Below are positions 42,708 to 52,330 of a DNA stretch of 64,000 bases, piece after piece. This DNA is from Micromonospora kangleipakensis. Its GTDB lineage: Bacteria; Actinomycetota; Actinomycetes; Mycobacteriales; Micromonosporaceae. The DNA is taken from the NCBI RefSeq assembly GCF_004217615.1, contig NZ_SHLD01000001.1:62001-126000 (forward strand), written 5' to 3'. How positions within the stretch are numbered: the first letter of the stretch is position 1; the number at the start of each line of letters is the position of its first letter. The position numbers were made by a program, and so were the translations under genes. Below the pieces are notes generated by a model, which was not told the DNA's origin, did not search any database, and was given only the letters and a program-made list of their open reading frames with translations.

Positions 42708-43231
42708 TGGCCGCCCCGACCGGCCCGGCCGGCTTCGCCGAGTTCGTCAACGCCCGGTACGCCGCCCTGGTCCGCCACGGCACGCTGCTCACCGGCGACC
42801 GTGGCCACGGGGAGGACCTCACCCAGGAGGCGCTGGTCAAGACGTACCGCGCGTGGTCCCGGCTGCACCCGGACGGTGACGCCGACGGGTACACCCGACA
42901 GGTGATGGTGCGGGCGGCCTGGCGGGCCGGACGGCGGCTGTGGCGCCGGGAGATCCCCACCGGCGAGCTGCCGGAGCGCCGCGACGCCGACCCGTACGAG
43001 CCGCGCGACACGGCGCGGCTGGTGCTGGACGCGCTCCGCGCGCTTCCCGCGCAACAGCGGGTGGTGCTGGTGATGCGGTACTGGGCCGGGCTGAGCGAGC
43101 AGGAGATCTCCGTCCAGCTCGGCTGCTCCACGGGGACGGTGAAGAGCCGCGCCAGCCGGGCCATCGGCGCCCTTCGGCGGACGGACGGGCCGCTGGCCCA
43201 GGCGTTCGAGCTGTCCGAGACGTCGGCCTGA
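42707..43231 (+). CDS. ECF sigma factor (SigE-like subfamily)
   Basis: A 174-residue sigma factor with region 2 (FAEFVNARYAALVRHGTLLTGDRGHGEDLTQEALVKTYRAW, in parts) and region 4 (LPAQQRVVLVMRYWAGLSEQEIS, GTVKSRASRAI). The spelling LVRHGTLLTGD is typical of the SigE-like ECF group. It is translationally coupled to the membrane protein before it and followed by a strong terminator. Confidence 0.92.
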   Translation: MAAPTGPAGFAEFVNARYAALVRHGTLLTGDRGHGEDLTQEALVKTYRAWSRLHPDGDADGYTRQVMVRAAWRAGRRLWRREIPTGELPERRDADPYEPRDTARLVLDALRALPAQQRVVLVMRYWAGLSEQEISVQLGCSTGTVKSRASRAIGALRRTDGPLAQAFELSETSA

Positions 43232-43250
43232 CATCGGCGGGAACCCGCCG

Positions 43251-43293
43251 ACGCCGTCGGCCCGCCCCAACGGGGGTGGCGGGCCGACGGCGT
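43251..43293. terminator. 16-bp hairpin between convergent sigma and GDPD genes
   Basis: ACGCCGTCGGCCCGCC pairs perfectly with its inverse at 43278-43293 around an 11-nt loop. It lies 20 nt after the sigma stop and 7 nt before the GDPD stop, so it can end both transcripts. Confidence 0.9.
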
Positions 43294-43300
43294 ACGTCTG

Positions 43301-44419
43301 TCAGGCGAGGCCGGCGCGGGCGGCGACGGCGGTGTCCGGCTGGTCGGCGAAGGCGCCGTCCAGGCCGAGGCCGAAGAAGAGCTCGTACTCGGCGGTGATG
43401 TCGCCGCGGGCGTTCGGGTCGGCCCCGATCCGGAAGTCCACCGGCAGGAACTGGTTCTCCGCGCGGAACGTCCAGGCGTGCACGACCAGCTTCTCCTGGT
43501 GCGCGTCCCGGATCAGCGTGGTCGGGGCGAGCAGTCGACCGGTCGCGTCCCGGGGGACGATCAGGTTCTTGTTCGCGCCGATCCCGTCGGCGTACCCGGC
43601 GATCCAGGCCAGGCCGGCCGGCTTGGCCAGGTCGGCGTAGGTGCGGACGTCACCGGCGGCGGTGAAGTCGTACGGGCGGCCGGCGGCGTCCATCAGCTGC
43701 ACCAGCGGCACGTCGATCATGCCGTCGAGCTTGCGCAGGTTGGCCGTCTCGAAGGACTGGATGAAGACCGGGTCCTGCCGGTGGGTCAGCTTGTTCGCCT
43801 TCAGCACCGCGACCAGCGGCTCCTCCAGCGCCAGCCCGATCGAGGCGAAGTAGCTGGGGTGCTTGGTCTCGGGGTAGACGCCGATGGTCCGGCCCCGGGC
43901 CTTCGACTCGGCCCGGGCCAGGTCGATGACCTCCTGGAAGGTCGGCACCTGGAACTTCCCGTCGAACGCGGTGTTGGCCACCCGGACCTGCGGCAGCCGC
44001 TCCTTGGCCCGCAGCGTCTTCAGCTCGGCCAAGGTGAAGTCCTCGGTGAACCAGCCGGTCACCGCGACGCCGTCGATGGTCTTGGTGGCCTTGCGCGCGG
44101 CGAACTCGGGGTGGGCCGCCACGTCGGTCGTCCCCGAGATCTCGTTCTCGTGCCGGGCGACCAGCACGCCGTCCTTCGTCGAGACCAGGTCCGGCTCGAT
44201 GAAGTCGGCGCCCATCCGGATCGCCAGCCGGTAGGACTCCAGGGTGTGCTCCGGGCGGTAGCCGCTCGCGCCCCGGTGGCCGATCACGATGGGCCGCTGG
44301 GTGGCGCGGGACCGCGCGGTGTCGGGCTCCGGATCGGCCTGGGCGGCCACGGCCGGCACCATCACGGCCGCCGCGAGCAGCGCGCCAGCCACGCCGAGGG
44401 CGGAAAGGGTACGTCGCAA
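43301..44419 (-). CDS. secreted glycerophosphodiester phosphodiesterase
   Basis: The 372-residue exported enzyme splits glycerophosphodiesters to glycerol-3-phosphate and an alcohol. After a signal peptide (about 1-26, VAAQA) comes the GDPD signature GHRGASGYRPEHT with His48 and EPDLVSTKDGVLVARHE with Glu75, Asp77 and His90; all catalytic residues are there. Length is near that of GlpQ-like enzymes. The start is a TTG at 44419 with AGGAGAC six bases upstream. It may recycle phosphate from lipid or teichoic acid debris outside the cell. Confidence 0.9.
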   Translation of the reverse strand: MRRTLSALGVAGALLAAAVMVPAVAAQADPEPDTARSRATQRPIVIGHRGASGYRPEHTLESYRLAIRMGADFIEPDLVSTKDGVLVARHENEISGTTDVAAHPEFAARKATKTIDGVAVTGWFTEDFTLAELKTLRAKERLPQVRVANTAFDGKFQVPTFQEVIDLARAESKARGRTIGVYPETKHPSYFASIGLALEEPLVAVLKANKLTHRQDPVFIQSFETANLRKLDGMIDVPLVQLMDAAGRPYDFTAAGDVRTYADLAKPAGLAWIAGYADGIGANKNLIVPRDATGRLLAPTTLIRDAHQEKLVVHAWTFRAENQFLPVDFRIGADPNARGDITAEYELFFGLGLDGAFADQPDTAVAARAGLA

Positions 44420-44498
44420 CGCCGTCTCCTGTCGTCGAGGGATGCGCCCAGCAGACCGGTCCCGGTTGACCAGCAGTTGGTCGGTTCCTGACCTGCCG

Positions 44499-45860
44499 AT
44501 GAATCTCCGGACGGAAGATTGCGTGGTGCGTCGGCTGCTCCGTCACCCCGTGCGCCTGGTGCCGTTCGGGTTCCTGGCGGTGATCCTGCTCGGCACCGGC
44601 TCGCTGATGCTGCCCTGGGCCACGAGCGAGCAGCACTACACGCCGTTCGCCACGGCGCTCTTCACCTCCACCTCCGCCGTCTCGGTCACCGGATTGGCCG
44701 TCAACGACACCCCGAACTACTGGAACGGCTTCGGACTGGCGATGATCACCGTGCTCACCCAGGTCGGCGGCCTGGGCATCCTGACCGGTGCGGCGCTGGT
44801 GATCCTGGTGGTGTCCCGACAGCTCGGCCTGCGCAACCGGCTGCTGGTGCAGGCGGAGACCACCGAGTTCGGCATCGGCGACGTACGCCGGCTGCTGATG
44901 GGGATCGCGGCGACCGTGTTCGTCACCGAGGCGGTGATGACGGCGCTCATCACCGGCCGGCTCTGGCTGGTCTACGACTACCCGCCCCGGTCGGCGCTCT
45001 GGTCCGCCGCCTTCCACTCGATCCAGGCGTTCAACAACGGCGGCTTCACGCTCTACTCGGACGGGCTGGTCGCGTTCTCCCGGGACCCGTGGGTCGCGCT
45101 GCCGCTGGGCTTCGGCGCGATCATCGGCGGGCTCGGCTTCCCGGCCCTCTTCGAGGCCGTCCGCGAATGGCGGCGACCGGTCCGATGGGCGGTCGCCACC
45201 AAGCTGACCGTCTGGGGCAGCCTGACGCTGATCACGGTCGGCTTCGGCTACCTGCTGGCCGCCGAGTGGACCAACCCGGCCACCATCGGCACGTACGACG
45301 CGCCGGGGAAGGTGCTGGCCGCGTTCACCCAGATCGCGCTGAGCCGGACCGGCGGCTTCGACGTGATCAACATCGACCAGCTCACGGAGTCGAGTTACCC
45401 CCTGCTCATCATCCTGATGTTCATCGGAGGGGGCAGCGCCAGCACCGCGGGCGGCGTCAAGGTCAGCACCTTCTTCCTGCTGGCCTTCGTGATCTGGGCG
45501 GAACTGCGCGGCGAGCCGGACGTGTCGGTCGGCCGTCGTCGGGTGGCGCGCGCCAGCGAGCGGCAGGCACTCACGGTAGCCCTGCTCAGCGTCGCCCTGG
45601 TCGTGGCCGGCACGGTGCTGCTGGTCCTGATCACCGTGGGGGTGCACTACTACCAGGCGCTCTTCGAGGTGACGTCGGCCTTCAGCACCACCGGTCTGTC
45701 CGTCGGGATCGCCCCGGAGCTGTCGCAGCCGGGCCAGTACGTCCTCACCGCGCTCATGTACATCGGCCGGGTCGGCCCGCTCACCCTCGGGTCCGCGATC
45801 GCGTTGAACACCCGGCGACGCATGTACCGCTATCCGGAGGAGCAACCCATTGTCGGTTAG
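44499..45860 (+). CDS. TrkH/KtrB-type potassium uptake channel subunit
   Basis: A 453-residue membrane protein with the four pore regions of the TrkH/KtrB family: FTSTSAVSVTGLAV, FNNGGFTL, SRTGGFDV and FSTTGLSVG, each with the selectivity-filter glycine, plus the GGGSASTAGGVK gating loop. It imports K+ with a cytoplasmic RCK partner, which is the next gene. An ATG at 44499 is used; a GTG eight codons later is also possible. The stop is overlapped by trkA by 11 nt. Confidence 0.92.
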   Translation: MNLRTEDCVVRRLLRHPVRLVPFGFLAVILLGTGSLMLPWATSEQHYTPFATALFTSTSAVSVTGLAVNDTPNYWNGFGLAMITVLTQVGGLGILTGAALVILVVSRQLGLRNRLLVQAETTEFGIGDVRRLLMGIAATVFVTEAVMTALITGRLWLVYDYPPRSALWSAAFHSIQAFNNGGFTLYSDGLVAFSRDPWVALPLGFGAIIGGLGFPALFEAVREWRRPVRWAVATKLTVWGSLTLITVGFGYLLAAEWTNPATIGTYDAPGKVLAAFTQIALSRTGGFDVINIDQLTESSYPLLIILMFIGGGSASTAGGVKVSTFFLLAFVIWAELRGEPDVSVGRRRVARASERQALTVALLSVALVVAGTVLLVLITVGVHYYQALFEVTSAFSTTGLSVGIAPELSQPGQYVLTALMYIGRVGPLTLGSAIALNTRRRMYRYPEEQPIVG

Positions 45861-46518
45861 GAAGACGAACGAGAGCGGCGTCGTGGTGATCGGCCTGGGC
45901 CGGTTCGGCTGCCACCTGGCCGGCTCACTGACCCAGCTCGACCACGAGGTGCTCGCCATCGACCACAGTCAGGACACGGTGCAGCGCTGGTCGGAGCAGC
46001 TGGACCGGGTGGTGCAGGCGGACTCCACCGAGGAGGGCGCCCTGCGGCAGCTCGGCGTGGCGGACTTCCGCCGGGTGGTGGTCGCCATCGGCGCCTCGGT
46101 GGAGGCCAGCGTGCTCACCGTGCTGGCCCTGGCCGAGCTCGGCATCCCGCAGATCTGGGCCCGGGCCAACTCAGCGAAGCACGCCAAGATCCTGGATTCG
46201 GTGGGCGCACACAACGTGGTCTTCCCGGAGGCGGAGACCGGCGAGCGGGTGGCGCACCTGATTGTCAGCAAGATGCTCGACTTCATCGAGTTCGGCGACG
46301 ACTTCGCCATCGCCAAGGTGCGCGTGCCGGAGGGGTTGGTCGGCCGGCGGCTGCGCGAGCTGCCCCCGGCGGACCGGTACGGCGTGCGGGTGGTCGGGGC
46401 CAAACTGCCCGGCGAACGCCTGCACTACGCCGAGCCGGACACGGTGCTGGAGAAGGGCAGCGTGCTCATCGTGGAGGGCAGCATCGCGCAGGTGCAGCGC
46501 TTCGCCGCGCTGTCCTGA
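45850..46518 (+). CDS. trkA: TrkA/KtrA-type potassium channel regulatory subunit
   Basis: The 222-residue RCK protein has an N-terminal Rossmann domain, VVVIGLGRFGCHLAGSL (GLGRFG at 15-20), with the acidic residue at the end of strand 2 for NAD/ATP binding (VLAIDHS), and a C-terminal RCK_C domain (VRVPEGLVGRRLRELP; SVLIVEGS). It gates the TrkH-type channel. The start is a TTG at 45850 inside the end of the channel gene, preceded by GGAGGAG. Confidence 0.92.
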   Translation: MSVRKTNESGVVVIGLGRFGCHLAGSLTQLDHEVLAIDHSQDTVQRWSEQLDRVVQADSTEEGALRQLGVADFRRVVVAIGASVEASVLTVLALAELGIPQIWARANSAKHAKILDSVGAHNVVFPEAETGERVAHLIVSKMLDFIEFGDDFAIAKVRVPEGLVGRRLRELPPADRYGVRVVGAKLPGERLHYAEPDTVLEKGSVLIVEGSIAQVQRFAALS

Positions 46519-46577
46519 GCGCCACCCGCACGGTCACTTCCCCTTGCCGCCGTGGCCGCCTCCCCTGCCCTCGGCCA

Positions 46578-48185
46578 CTATCCTTTTCCCTTGCCGCCGT
46601 CCTTGCCCTTGCCGGACTTCTCGGACTTCGCCCGCCCACCCCCGCCGGAGCTGCCCGACGAGTGCGAGCCGCTCTTCGCGGTGGTCTTCGCGGGCGCCCT
46701 GGTCGTCGGCGGCGCGGTCGTCGGCGTCGACCCGGCCACCCCGGAGACCTGCACGCCGCAGGTGCTCTCGCCGACCTTGAACTGCACCGGCAGCGGATTG
46801 TTTCCGGTGTACGAGCCGCTCAGCGCGACCTTCTTCGACGCCCCCGGCGCCAGCGCGGCGTCCGCGGCGGGCGGCTCAAGCAGCACCGTCTGCCCGTGCT
46901 GCCGCACCGCCGCCTGGGCCTGGGTCACCGTCTGCCGGCCCGGGAAGGTGAAGCTCATGATCCAGTCCCGCAGCTCCCGGCCGCCGGTGTTGGTCAGGGT
47001 CAGCTCGGCGGCGAAGTCCCGGCCGGAGTCCCGGCGCAGCACGTAGTCGACCTCGCACGGGGCCGGCTCAGGCAGCCCCATCCGGGCCTCGGTGGGCTCG
47101 ATCTCCCCGCTGGCCGAGGTCCGCGAGGTCATCCCCCACATGGCGGCGGTGACCGCGACCAGGCCCACCGCGGCCACCCCGGCCTCGACCCTGCGCCGGC
47201 GGGTCGCCGCCCGGCGGGTCCGGGTCCGCAAGGCCGAGAAGGGCAGCGCGTCGGTCGCCGTCGACCAGGGCAGGATCGTGGTCCCGGCGTTCTCCAGCAG
47301 CGCCGGGTCGAACTGGCCCAGCGCCGGGGAGACCGGCACGATCGCCGCGATGCCGGCGGCCTCGGCGAGCGTACGGGCGACGTCGGCGGTCGTCGGCCGG
47401 TCCGCGGGACCCTTCGCCAGGCAGCGCCGGACCAGCTCCTCGACCTCGTCGGGCAGCCCGACCACCGGCGGCATCGGGTCCGGGTCGTTGTACATGTGCG
47501 CCTGGAGCATCTGGGTGGTGGTGCTGGCCTGCCAGGGCAGCCGGCCGGTCAGCATCCGGTACAGCAGCAGGCCGACCGCGTACACGTCGGTGGCCGGGGA
47601 GACCTGGCCCTTGTCGAGCCGCTCCGGGGCGAGGTAGGCGGGGGTGCCGAGCAGGGCGCCGTCCGGGCCGTTCTCGCTCTCCCCGACCAGCGCCGAGATG
47701 CCGAAGTCGACGACCTTCACCCCGGTCGGGGTGAGCATGACGTTGCCGGGGGTGACGTCGCGGTGCACCACGCCCCGGGCGTGCGCGGTGGCCAGCGCCG
47801 AGGCGACCTCCGCGCCGATGGTCACCGCCTCGCGCCAGGGCAGCTGCCCGCCGCGGCCGAGCCGGCTGCTCAGCGGGCCACCGTCGACCAGCTCCATCAC
47901 GACGTACGGCACGGTCAGCCCGACCTGCTCGGACTCGCCGTAGTCGTACACGTTGGTGATGTTGGGGTGGCAGAGCCGCGCGGCGGCCTGCGCCTCGATG
48001 CGGATCCGGTGCCGGAAGGCCTTGTCGCTGGCCAGTCGGGACGCGAGCACCTTGACCGCGACCTGGCGGCCGAGCACCTCGTCGTATCCGCGCCACACCA
48101 CCGACATGCCGCCCGCACCGAGCTGCTCGATCAGCCGGTACCGCTCACCCAGTAGTTGCTCGCCGCTCCTGACCGCTCCACCCAT
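46578..48185 (-). CDS. receptor Ser/Thr protein kinase with an extracellular CBM2-like domain
   Basis: The 535-residue protein has a PknB-type kinase (about 15-280): GAGGMSVVW, Lys45, HRDVTPGNVM (V-T in place of the usual L-K), VVDFGIS, and TPAYLAPE. A juxtamembrane segment and one helix (about 349-370) lead outside, where about 395-500 match a family 2 carbohydrate-binding module: a Cys at each end, LTLTNTGGRELRDW and FPGRQTVTQ. The tail is Ser/Gly/Lys-rich. It may sense cell-wall or polysaccharide glycans. The ATG at 48185 is used. Confidence 0.88.
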   Translation of the reverse strand: MGGAVRSGEQLLGERYRLIEQLGAGGMSVVWRGYDEVLGRQVAVKVLASRLASDKAFRHRIRIEAQAAARLCHPNITNVYDYGESEQVGLTVPYVVMELVDGGPLSSRLGRGGQLPWREAVTIGAEVASALATAHARGVVHRDVTPGNVMLTPTGVKVVDFGISALVGESENGPDGALLGTPAYLAPERLDKGQVSPATDVYAVGLLLYRMLTGRLPWQASTTTQMLQAHMYNDPDPMPPVVGLPDEVEELVRRCLAKGPADRPTTADVARTLAEAAGIAAIVPVSPALGQFDPALLENAGTTILPWSTATDALPFSALRTRTRRAATRRRRVEAGVAAVGLVAVTAAMWGMTSRTSASGEIEPTEARMGLPEPAPCEVDYVLRRDSGRDFAAELTLTNTGGRELRDWIMSFTFPGRQTVTQAQAAVRQHGQTVLLEPPAADAALAPGASKKVALSGSYTGNNPLPVQFKVGESTCGVQVSGVAGSTPTTAPPTTRAPAKTTAKSGSHSSGSSGGGGRAKSEKSGKGKDGGKGKG

Positions 48186-48256
48186 GGTCAGTCCTGTTGC
48201 CCGGGGTGATCCCACCTACACCTGAAGAGTCGTAATCGGTCAGGAAAGTCACCCGA

Positions 48257-49810
48257 TCAGGCGGTAGCGAGCAGTTGGTCCACCGGGGCGTAGTCGTCGG
48301 TCAGCACCAGCGCGTCCCCGACGTAGGCGGTCAGCTCGTCGTCGTGCAGCAGGCTCGCCTGCTCGGGCAGGGTGCGCAGCCCGACCTGGATCCGGGCCAG
48401 CGGCAGCGGCGCGTCCGAGCCGACGATCAGGAAGTTCGAGCCGTACCGGCCGGCGATCGCGCCGGGCGGGGCGACCAGCGCGACGTGCCGGAACTCGGCG
48501 GCCACGGTGGCCAGCTCGGCGCGGATGAACCGGTCCGGCGGGAGGTCGATGACGTTCTGCACGTAGATCCCGTCCGGCCGGAGCACCCGGCGGATCTCGG
48601 CGGCCATCTCCCGGGTCGCGAGGTGCCAGGGCACCACCAGGTGGCCGAAGGCGTCACCGACGATCAGGTCCCGGCTGTCGGTCGGTTCGGCGTCGAGCAG
48701 CACCCGGGCGTCCCCGACCGCGGCGCGCAGCTCCGGGCCGGTGCGCACACCCAGCTCGCGCCGGTCCAGCTCGACCAGGCCGCCGTCGATCTCGAACACC
48801 AGGTTGGCGGTGCCCGGCCGGGTCGCGGTCAGGTAGCGCGGCATGGTGAAGCCACCGCCGCCCAGGTGCAGGGCATCCAGCCGCTGCCCCTTGGGCGCCG
48901 CCGCGTCGGCCACCAGGCCCATCCACTGCGTGTACGCGTACTTCAGGTGCGTCGGATCGGCCAGGTCCACGTACGAGTGCTCGGCGGAGTTGAGGTAGAG
49001 CGTCCGCCCCTGCGTCCACTGTGGGTCCACCTCGACCCTCGCGCAGTGGTACGCGGTCTCCACGTCGCACGGGTTCGGGGCGACCGTGGCGAGACCGGCG
49101 CCGGCCAGGCCGAGTACCGCCAGGGCGGCCTTCGCCCGGGCCGGACCGGGCAGCCCGGTCCCCGCCCGCCGCCGCAGGTACACCCCGAGCGCCAGCCCGG
49201 TGGCCCCGAGCAGCGCCGCCAGCCCCAGCACGATCACCGTGCTGGGCAGCGCGGCCACCAGCACGAAGCCGGTGACCATGGTGGCCGTGATCCCGCCCAG
49301 CGTGCCGATGCCGGAGAGCCGCCCGACCACCTGCCCGGTGCGGCGCAGGTCGGCGAGCTGGAGCTTGACCACCAGCGGGGTCACCCCGGCGAGCAGCGCC
49401 GCCGGCACCAGCACCGCCAGCGCGGTGAGCAGCAGCACGGCGCTCGCCGCGCCGCCGCGCAGGGCCTCACCGGCGTACCGGACGACGGGGAGGGTGACCG
49501 CGGTGGCGATGCCGGCCAGCACCAGGGCCGGGGCCAGCAGGGTACGCGGGTCCCGCCGATCGGCCAGGAACCCGCCCATCCACGCCCCGTACGCGATCGC
49601 GGCCAGCGCCATGCCGATCACCGAGCTGGTCACCTGGAGGGTGACCCCGACGTACGGGCCGACCAGGCGGAGCGAGACGGTCTCCAGGACCAGCACGGCC
49701 CCGCTGGAGAGGAACACCAGGAAGGCGGCGAGCCCGTTCGGCAGGGCCCGGGGCGGCGTCGGCGCGGTCGGCGCGGAGTCCACCACGACGTCGGACGATG
49801 AGCTGCTCAC
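48257..49810 (-). CDS. membrane spermidine-synthase-like protein
   Basis: The 517-residue protein has six or seven N-terminal membrane helices (about 25-245) joined to a spermidine synthase-like methyltransferase-fold domain (about 265-515) with LHLGGGGFTMPRYL as the nucleotide loop and FEIDGGLVELDR for the ribose-binding acid. It is a common actinomycete arrangement, and whether it makes polyamines is unproven; the catalytic Asp of real spermidine synthases appears as DAFG in IVGDAFGHLVVPWHL. A GTG at 49810 starts SSSSSDVVVD. Confidence 0.85.
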   Translation of the reverse strand: MSSSSSDVVVDSAPTAPTPPRALPNGLAAFLVFLSSGAVLVLETVSLRLVGPYVGVTLQVTSSVIGMALAAIAYGAWMGGFLADRRDPRTLLAPALVLAGIATAVTLPVVRYAGEALRGGAASAVLLLTALAVLVPAALLAGVTPLVVKLQLADLRRTGQVVGRLSGIGTLGGITATMVTGFVLVAALPSTVIVLGLAALLGATGLALGVYLRRRAGTGLPGPARAKAALAVLGLAGAGLATVAPNPCDVETAYHCARVEVDPQWTQGRTLYLNSAEHSYVDLADPTHLKYAYTQWMGLVADAAAPKGQRLDALHLGGGGFTMPRYLTATRPGTANLVFEIDGGLVELDRRELGVRTGPELRAAVGDARVLLDAEPTDSRDLIVGDAFGHLVVPWHLATREMAAEIRRVLRPDGIYVQNVIDLPPDRFIRAELATVAAEFRHVALVAPPGAIAGRYGSNFLIVGSDAPLPLARIQVGLRTLPEQASLLHDDELTAYVGDALVLTDDYAPVDQLLATA

Positions 49811-49845
49811 CGTCGCGATGCTACGCAGCCTCCCCGGCGACCGGG

Positions 49846-50883
49846 TCAGTACATCGAAAGATGAACATGGTTTGTGTGGTCGGCGGCGGGACTGCCGCCG
49901 CCGCTGTACGACCGCCAGCCGGTGTTCGGCATCCAGATCTGCCGGTACCAGATCACGTACATCACGCCGAGCCGGCTCGCGTTGTTCTTGAAGTAGTTGG
50001 CCAGGCTGTCCCCGTACGCCTTGTCCCCACCCGTCGCCGAGACGTCCTCGAAGCCGCCGCTGGCGGCGGAGAAGTCACAGGCCCGGCCCTTCGGGTGCTC
50101 GCCGTCGCCGCCGCTGCGGAAGCAGGAGACGTACCGCTTGTAGCCGGCCGCCTGGGCCTGCTGGAGCGCGTGCAGGGTGCGCGGGGTGATGCAACCTGAG
50201 GTGGTCGGGTCGTTGACGGAGCAGGACTCCGACGGCCAGGAGCCGTCCGGGTTACGCGGGGCCGGCTTGGCGGAGGTCGAGCCGCCGCTGAACCCGGAGC
50301 TGCTGCCCGAGCTCACCCTGGCCAGCGCGATCTCGGCGTCCCGCTTCTTCTTCGCCAGCACCGCGAGCTGCTTCTGCTGCTCGCGCACCTCGATGTCGAT
50401 CGCCGCCTTGGCCTTGGCGGCCTCGGCCCTGGCCTCGGTGAACGCGTGCAGCCGCTTGCTGTCCCGCTGGGCCATCACGTCCAGCTCGGCGGCCCGCTTG
50501 AGGAACGCGTTCGGGTCGGAGCTGGCGAGCAGCATCGACACCGGGGTCAGCCGGCCCAGCCGGTACGACTGCGCGGCCACCTCGCCGACCTGCGAGTTGA
50601 GCTCGACCAGGCGCAGCTCGACCTGCTTGAGCTGCCCGGTCAGCGCCACCTGTCGGCGCTTCGAGTTGTCGAGGCGGGCCTTCGCCTCGATGTGACCCCG
50701 CGCGGCCGCGTCGAGCGCCGCGCGGAGCTGCTTGCTGCCGCCCTCGTTCGGGGCGCTCGGGGTCGGTGCGGCCGCGGCGACCCCGGCCGGGGCGAGGCCG
50801 GCGCCGAGCAGCAGCGCCGTCGCGGCGAGCAGGGCGAGCAACGGCCGGCGGACGCGCCGCCGGATGAGCCTGGTCCTGGGCAC
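49846..50883 (-). CDS. secreted coiled-coil protein with a C-terminal M15-like peptidase domain
   Basis: This 345-residue protein has a signal peptide (about 10-40), a long coiled coil (about 50-190), a Ser/Gly-rich linker and a compact cysteine-containing C-domain. In the latter, GGDGEHPKGRACDFS and DHTNHVHLSMY supply His, Asp and His spaced like the zinc ligands of M15/VanY D,D-peptidases. It resembles the actinomycete cell-wall hydrolases made of a PcsB-like coiled coil and peptidase head. The GTG at 50883 has GGAAGGA seven bases upstream. Confidence 0.78.
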   Translation of the reverse strand: MPRTRLIRRRVRRPLLALLAATALLLGAGLAPAGVAAAAPTPSAPNEGGSKQLRAALDAAARGHIEAKARLDNSKRRQVALTGQLKQVELRLVELNSQVGEVAAQSYRLGRLTPVSMLLASSDPNAFLKRAAELDVMAQRDSKRLHAFTEARAEAAKAKAAIDIEVREQQKQLAVLAKKKRDAEIALARVSSGSSSGFSGGSTSAKPAPRNPDGSWPSESCSVNDPTTSGCITPRTLHALQQAQAAGYKRYVSCFRSGGDGEHPKGRACDFSAASGGFEDVSATGGDKAYGDSLANYFKNNASRLGVMYVIWYRQIWMPNTGWRSYSGGGSPAADHTNHVHLSMY

Positions 50884-51075
50884 GAAAGCGTCCTTCCATC
50901 GACCGCCGGCCCCCGGTTGACCCACTGCGCGGCGGCGGCTCCACCGGCGCCGGACGGCGGCCTGCTGGCGGAGACCGCCGGTCACGATACCGGACCGGGG
51001 CGGGCGCGCCAGGCCCCCGACCTCGGACGACACCGATCATCGACGGAGCGTGCCGGAAGCGTCGCGGAGCGCCGC

Positions 51076-51885
51076 TCAGCCGTCGAGCAGCGCGGCCCGG
51101 ACCTCGGTCCACACCTCTTCGCTCACCGCCACCAGCAGCCCCCGGTCGTCGTCGGCCGGGTGGTACTCCGCGCCGTCGAAGCGGCGGGCCACCCCGCCGG
51201 CCTCCCGGACCAGCAGGGTGCCCGGCGCGTGGTCCCAGGGCAGGGTCCGCCAGAAGAGCACGAACTGCTGCTCGCCGGTGAGCATGTCGAGGTACTCCCG
51301 GCCGGCGCAGTGCTGGCCGGGGAGCAGCTCGCCGATCCGCCGGCCACCCGTCTCGGCGGTCCGCCGGGCGTCGGGCGGCAGGAACCGGGTCATCGCGGTG
51401 CCGCGCAGCGCGCCGACCGCCGGCACCGCGCCGGTCGTCCGCACCGGCAGCCCGTCCAGGTACGCGCCCTCCCCCGCCCGGGCGGTGGCGAGGTTGCCGG
51501 CCAGCGGGTCGTACACCCAGGAGGCGACCTGCTCGCCGTCGGTCAGCAGCGCCACCATCAGCGCGAACGGCCGCCGGCCGGCGGCGAAGTTGGAGGTGCC
51601 GTCGACCGGATCGACCAGCCAGACGTCACCGGCGCCGCGCAGGTGCCGCAGCAGCCGCGGGTCGTCGGCGACGGCCTCCTCGCCGACCACCACCGAGCCG
51701 GGGCGCAGCCGCCGCAACTCGGCGGCGATCAGCTCCTCGGCCCGCCGGTCGGCGACGGTGACCACCTCGCCGGGGGCCTTCTCGGCGATGTCGGCGTCGT
51801 CGAGCCGGCGGAACAGCGGCACCACGACCTTCGCCGCGGCCTCCCGCAGCAGCTCGCCGACGTCGTCGAGCAGCGGGTCAGCCAC
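51076..51885 (-). CDS. inositol monophosphatase family protein
   Basis: The 269-residue Mg2+-dependent phosphatase has [24 protein letters not shown] (first metal site) and a late [15 protein letters not shown] (second site), i.e. all metal ligands of the family. Substrates could be inositol phosphate, histidinol phosphate, or a nucleotide such as PAP. Its GTG overlaps the response-regulator stop by 8 nt, so it belongs to the signalling operon, which is unusual. Confidence 0.9.
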   Translation of the reverse strand: MADPLLDDVGELLREAAAKVVVPLFRRLDDADIAEKAPGEVVTVADRRAEELIAAELRRLRPGSVVVGEEAVADDPRLLRHLRGAGDVWLVDPVDGTSNFAAGRRPFALMVALLTDGEQVASWVYDPLAGNLATARAGEGAYLDGLPVRTTGAVPAVGALRGTAMTRFLPPDARRTAETGGRRIGELLPGQHCAGREYLDMLTGEQQFVLFWRTLPWDHAPGTLLVREAGGVARRFDGAEYHPADDDRGLLVAVSEEVWTEVRAALLDG

Positions 51886-52330
51886 GCGGCGGCAGCTTGA
51901 CCACGCTGACGAAGAACTCGTCGATCTGGCGGACCACCGAGATGAAGCGCTCGAAGTCCACCGGCTTGGTCACGTAGGCGTTGGCGTGCAGCTGGTAGCT
52001 GCGCAGGATGTCCTCGTCGGCCTGCGAGGTGGTGAGCACCACGACCGGGATCCGGCAGAGCTGCTCGTCCTTCTTGATCTCCGCGAGCACCTCCCGGCCG
52101 TCCCGGCGGGGCAGGTTGAGGTCGAGCAGGATCAGGTCGGGGGTCACCGCGTCCGCGTACTGGCCCTCGCGCCGCAGGTAGGCCAGGGCCTCGGCGCCGT
52201 CGGAGACGACGGTCAGCCGGTTGCGGAGCTTGTGCTCCTCGAACGCCTCCTGGGTCATCAGCACGTCGCCCGGGTCGTCCTCGACCAGCAGGACCTCGAT
52301 CGGGCTCTTGCCGTCTGCCGGCACGGTCAT
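51878..52330 (-). CDS. single-domain response regulator (Rcp1-like)
   Basis: A 150-residue receiver domain: [14 protein letters not shown] with the acidic pair, phospho-acceptor Asp70 in [13 protein letters not shown], Thr in VVVLTTSQ and Lys in YVTKPVDF. It has no output domain, as in the Rcp1/phytochrome-partner class. Its ATG overlaps the histidine-kinase stop (ATGA), so the kinase is the probable donor. Confidence 0.93.
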   Translation of the reverse strand: MTVPADGKSPIEVLLVEDDPGDVLMTQEAFEEHKLRNRLTVVSDGAEALAYLRREGQYADAVTPDLILLDLNLPRRDGREVLAEIKKDEQLCRIPVVVLTTSQADEDILRSYQLHANAYVTKPVDFERFISVVRQIDEFFVSVVKLPPRG

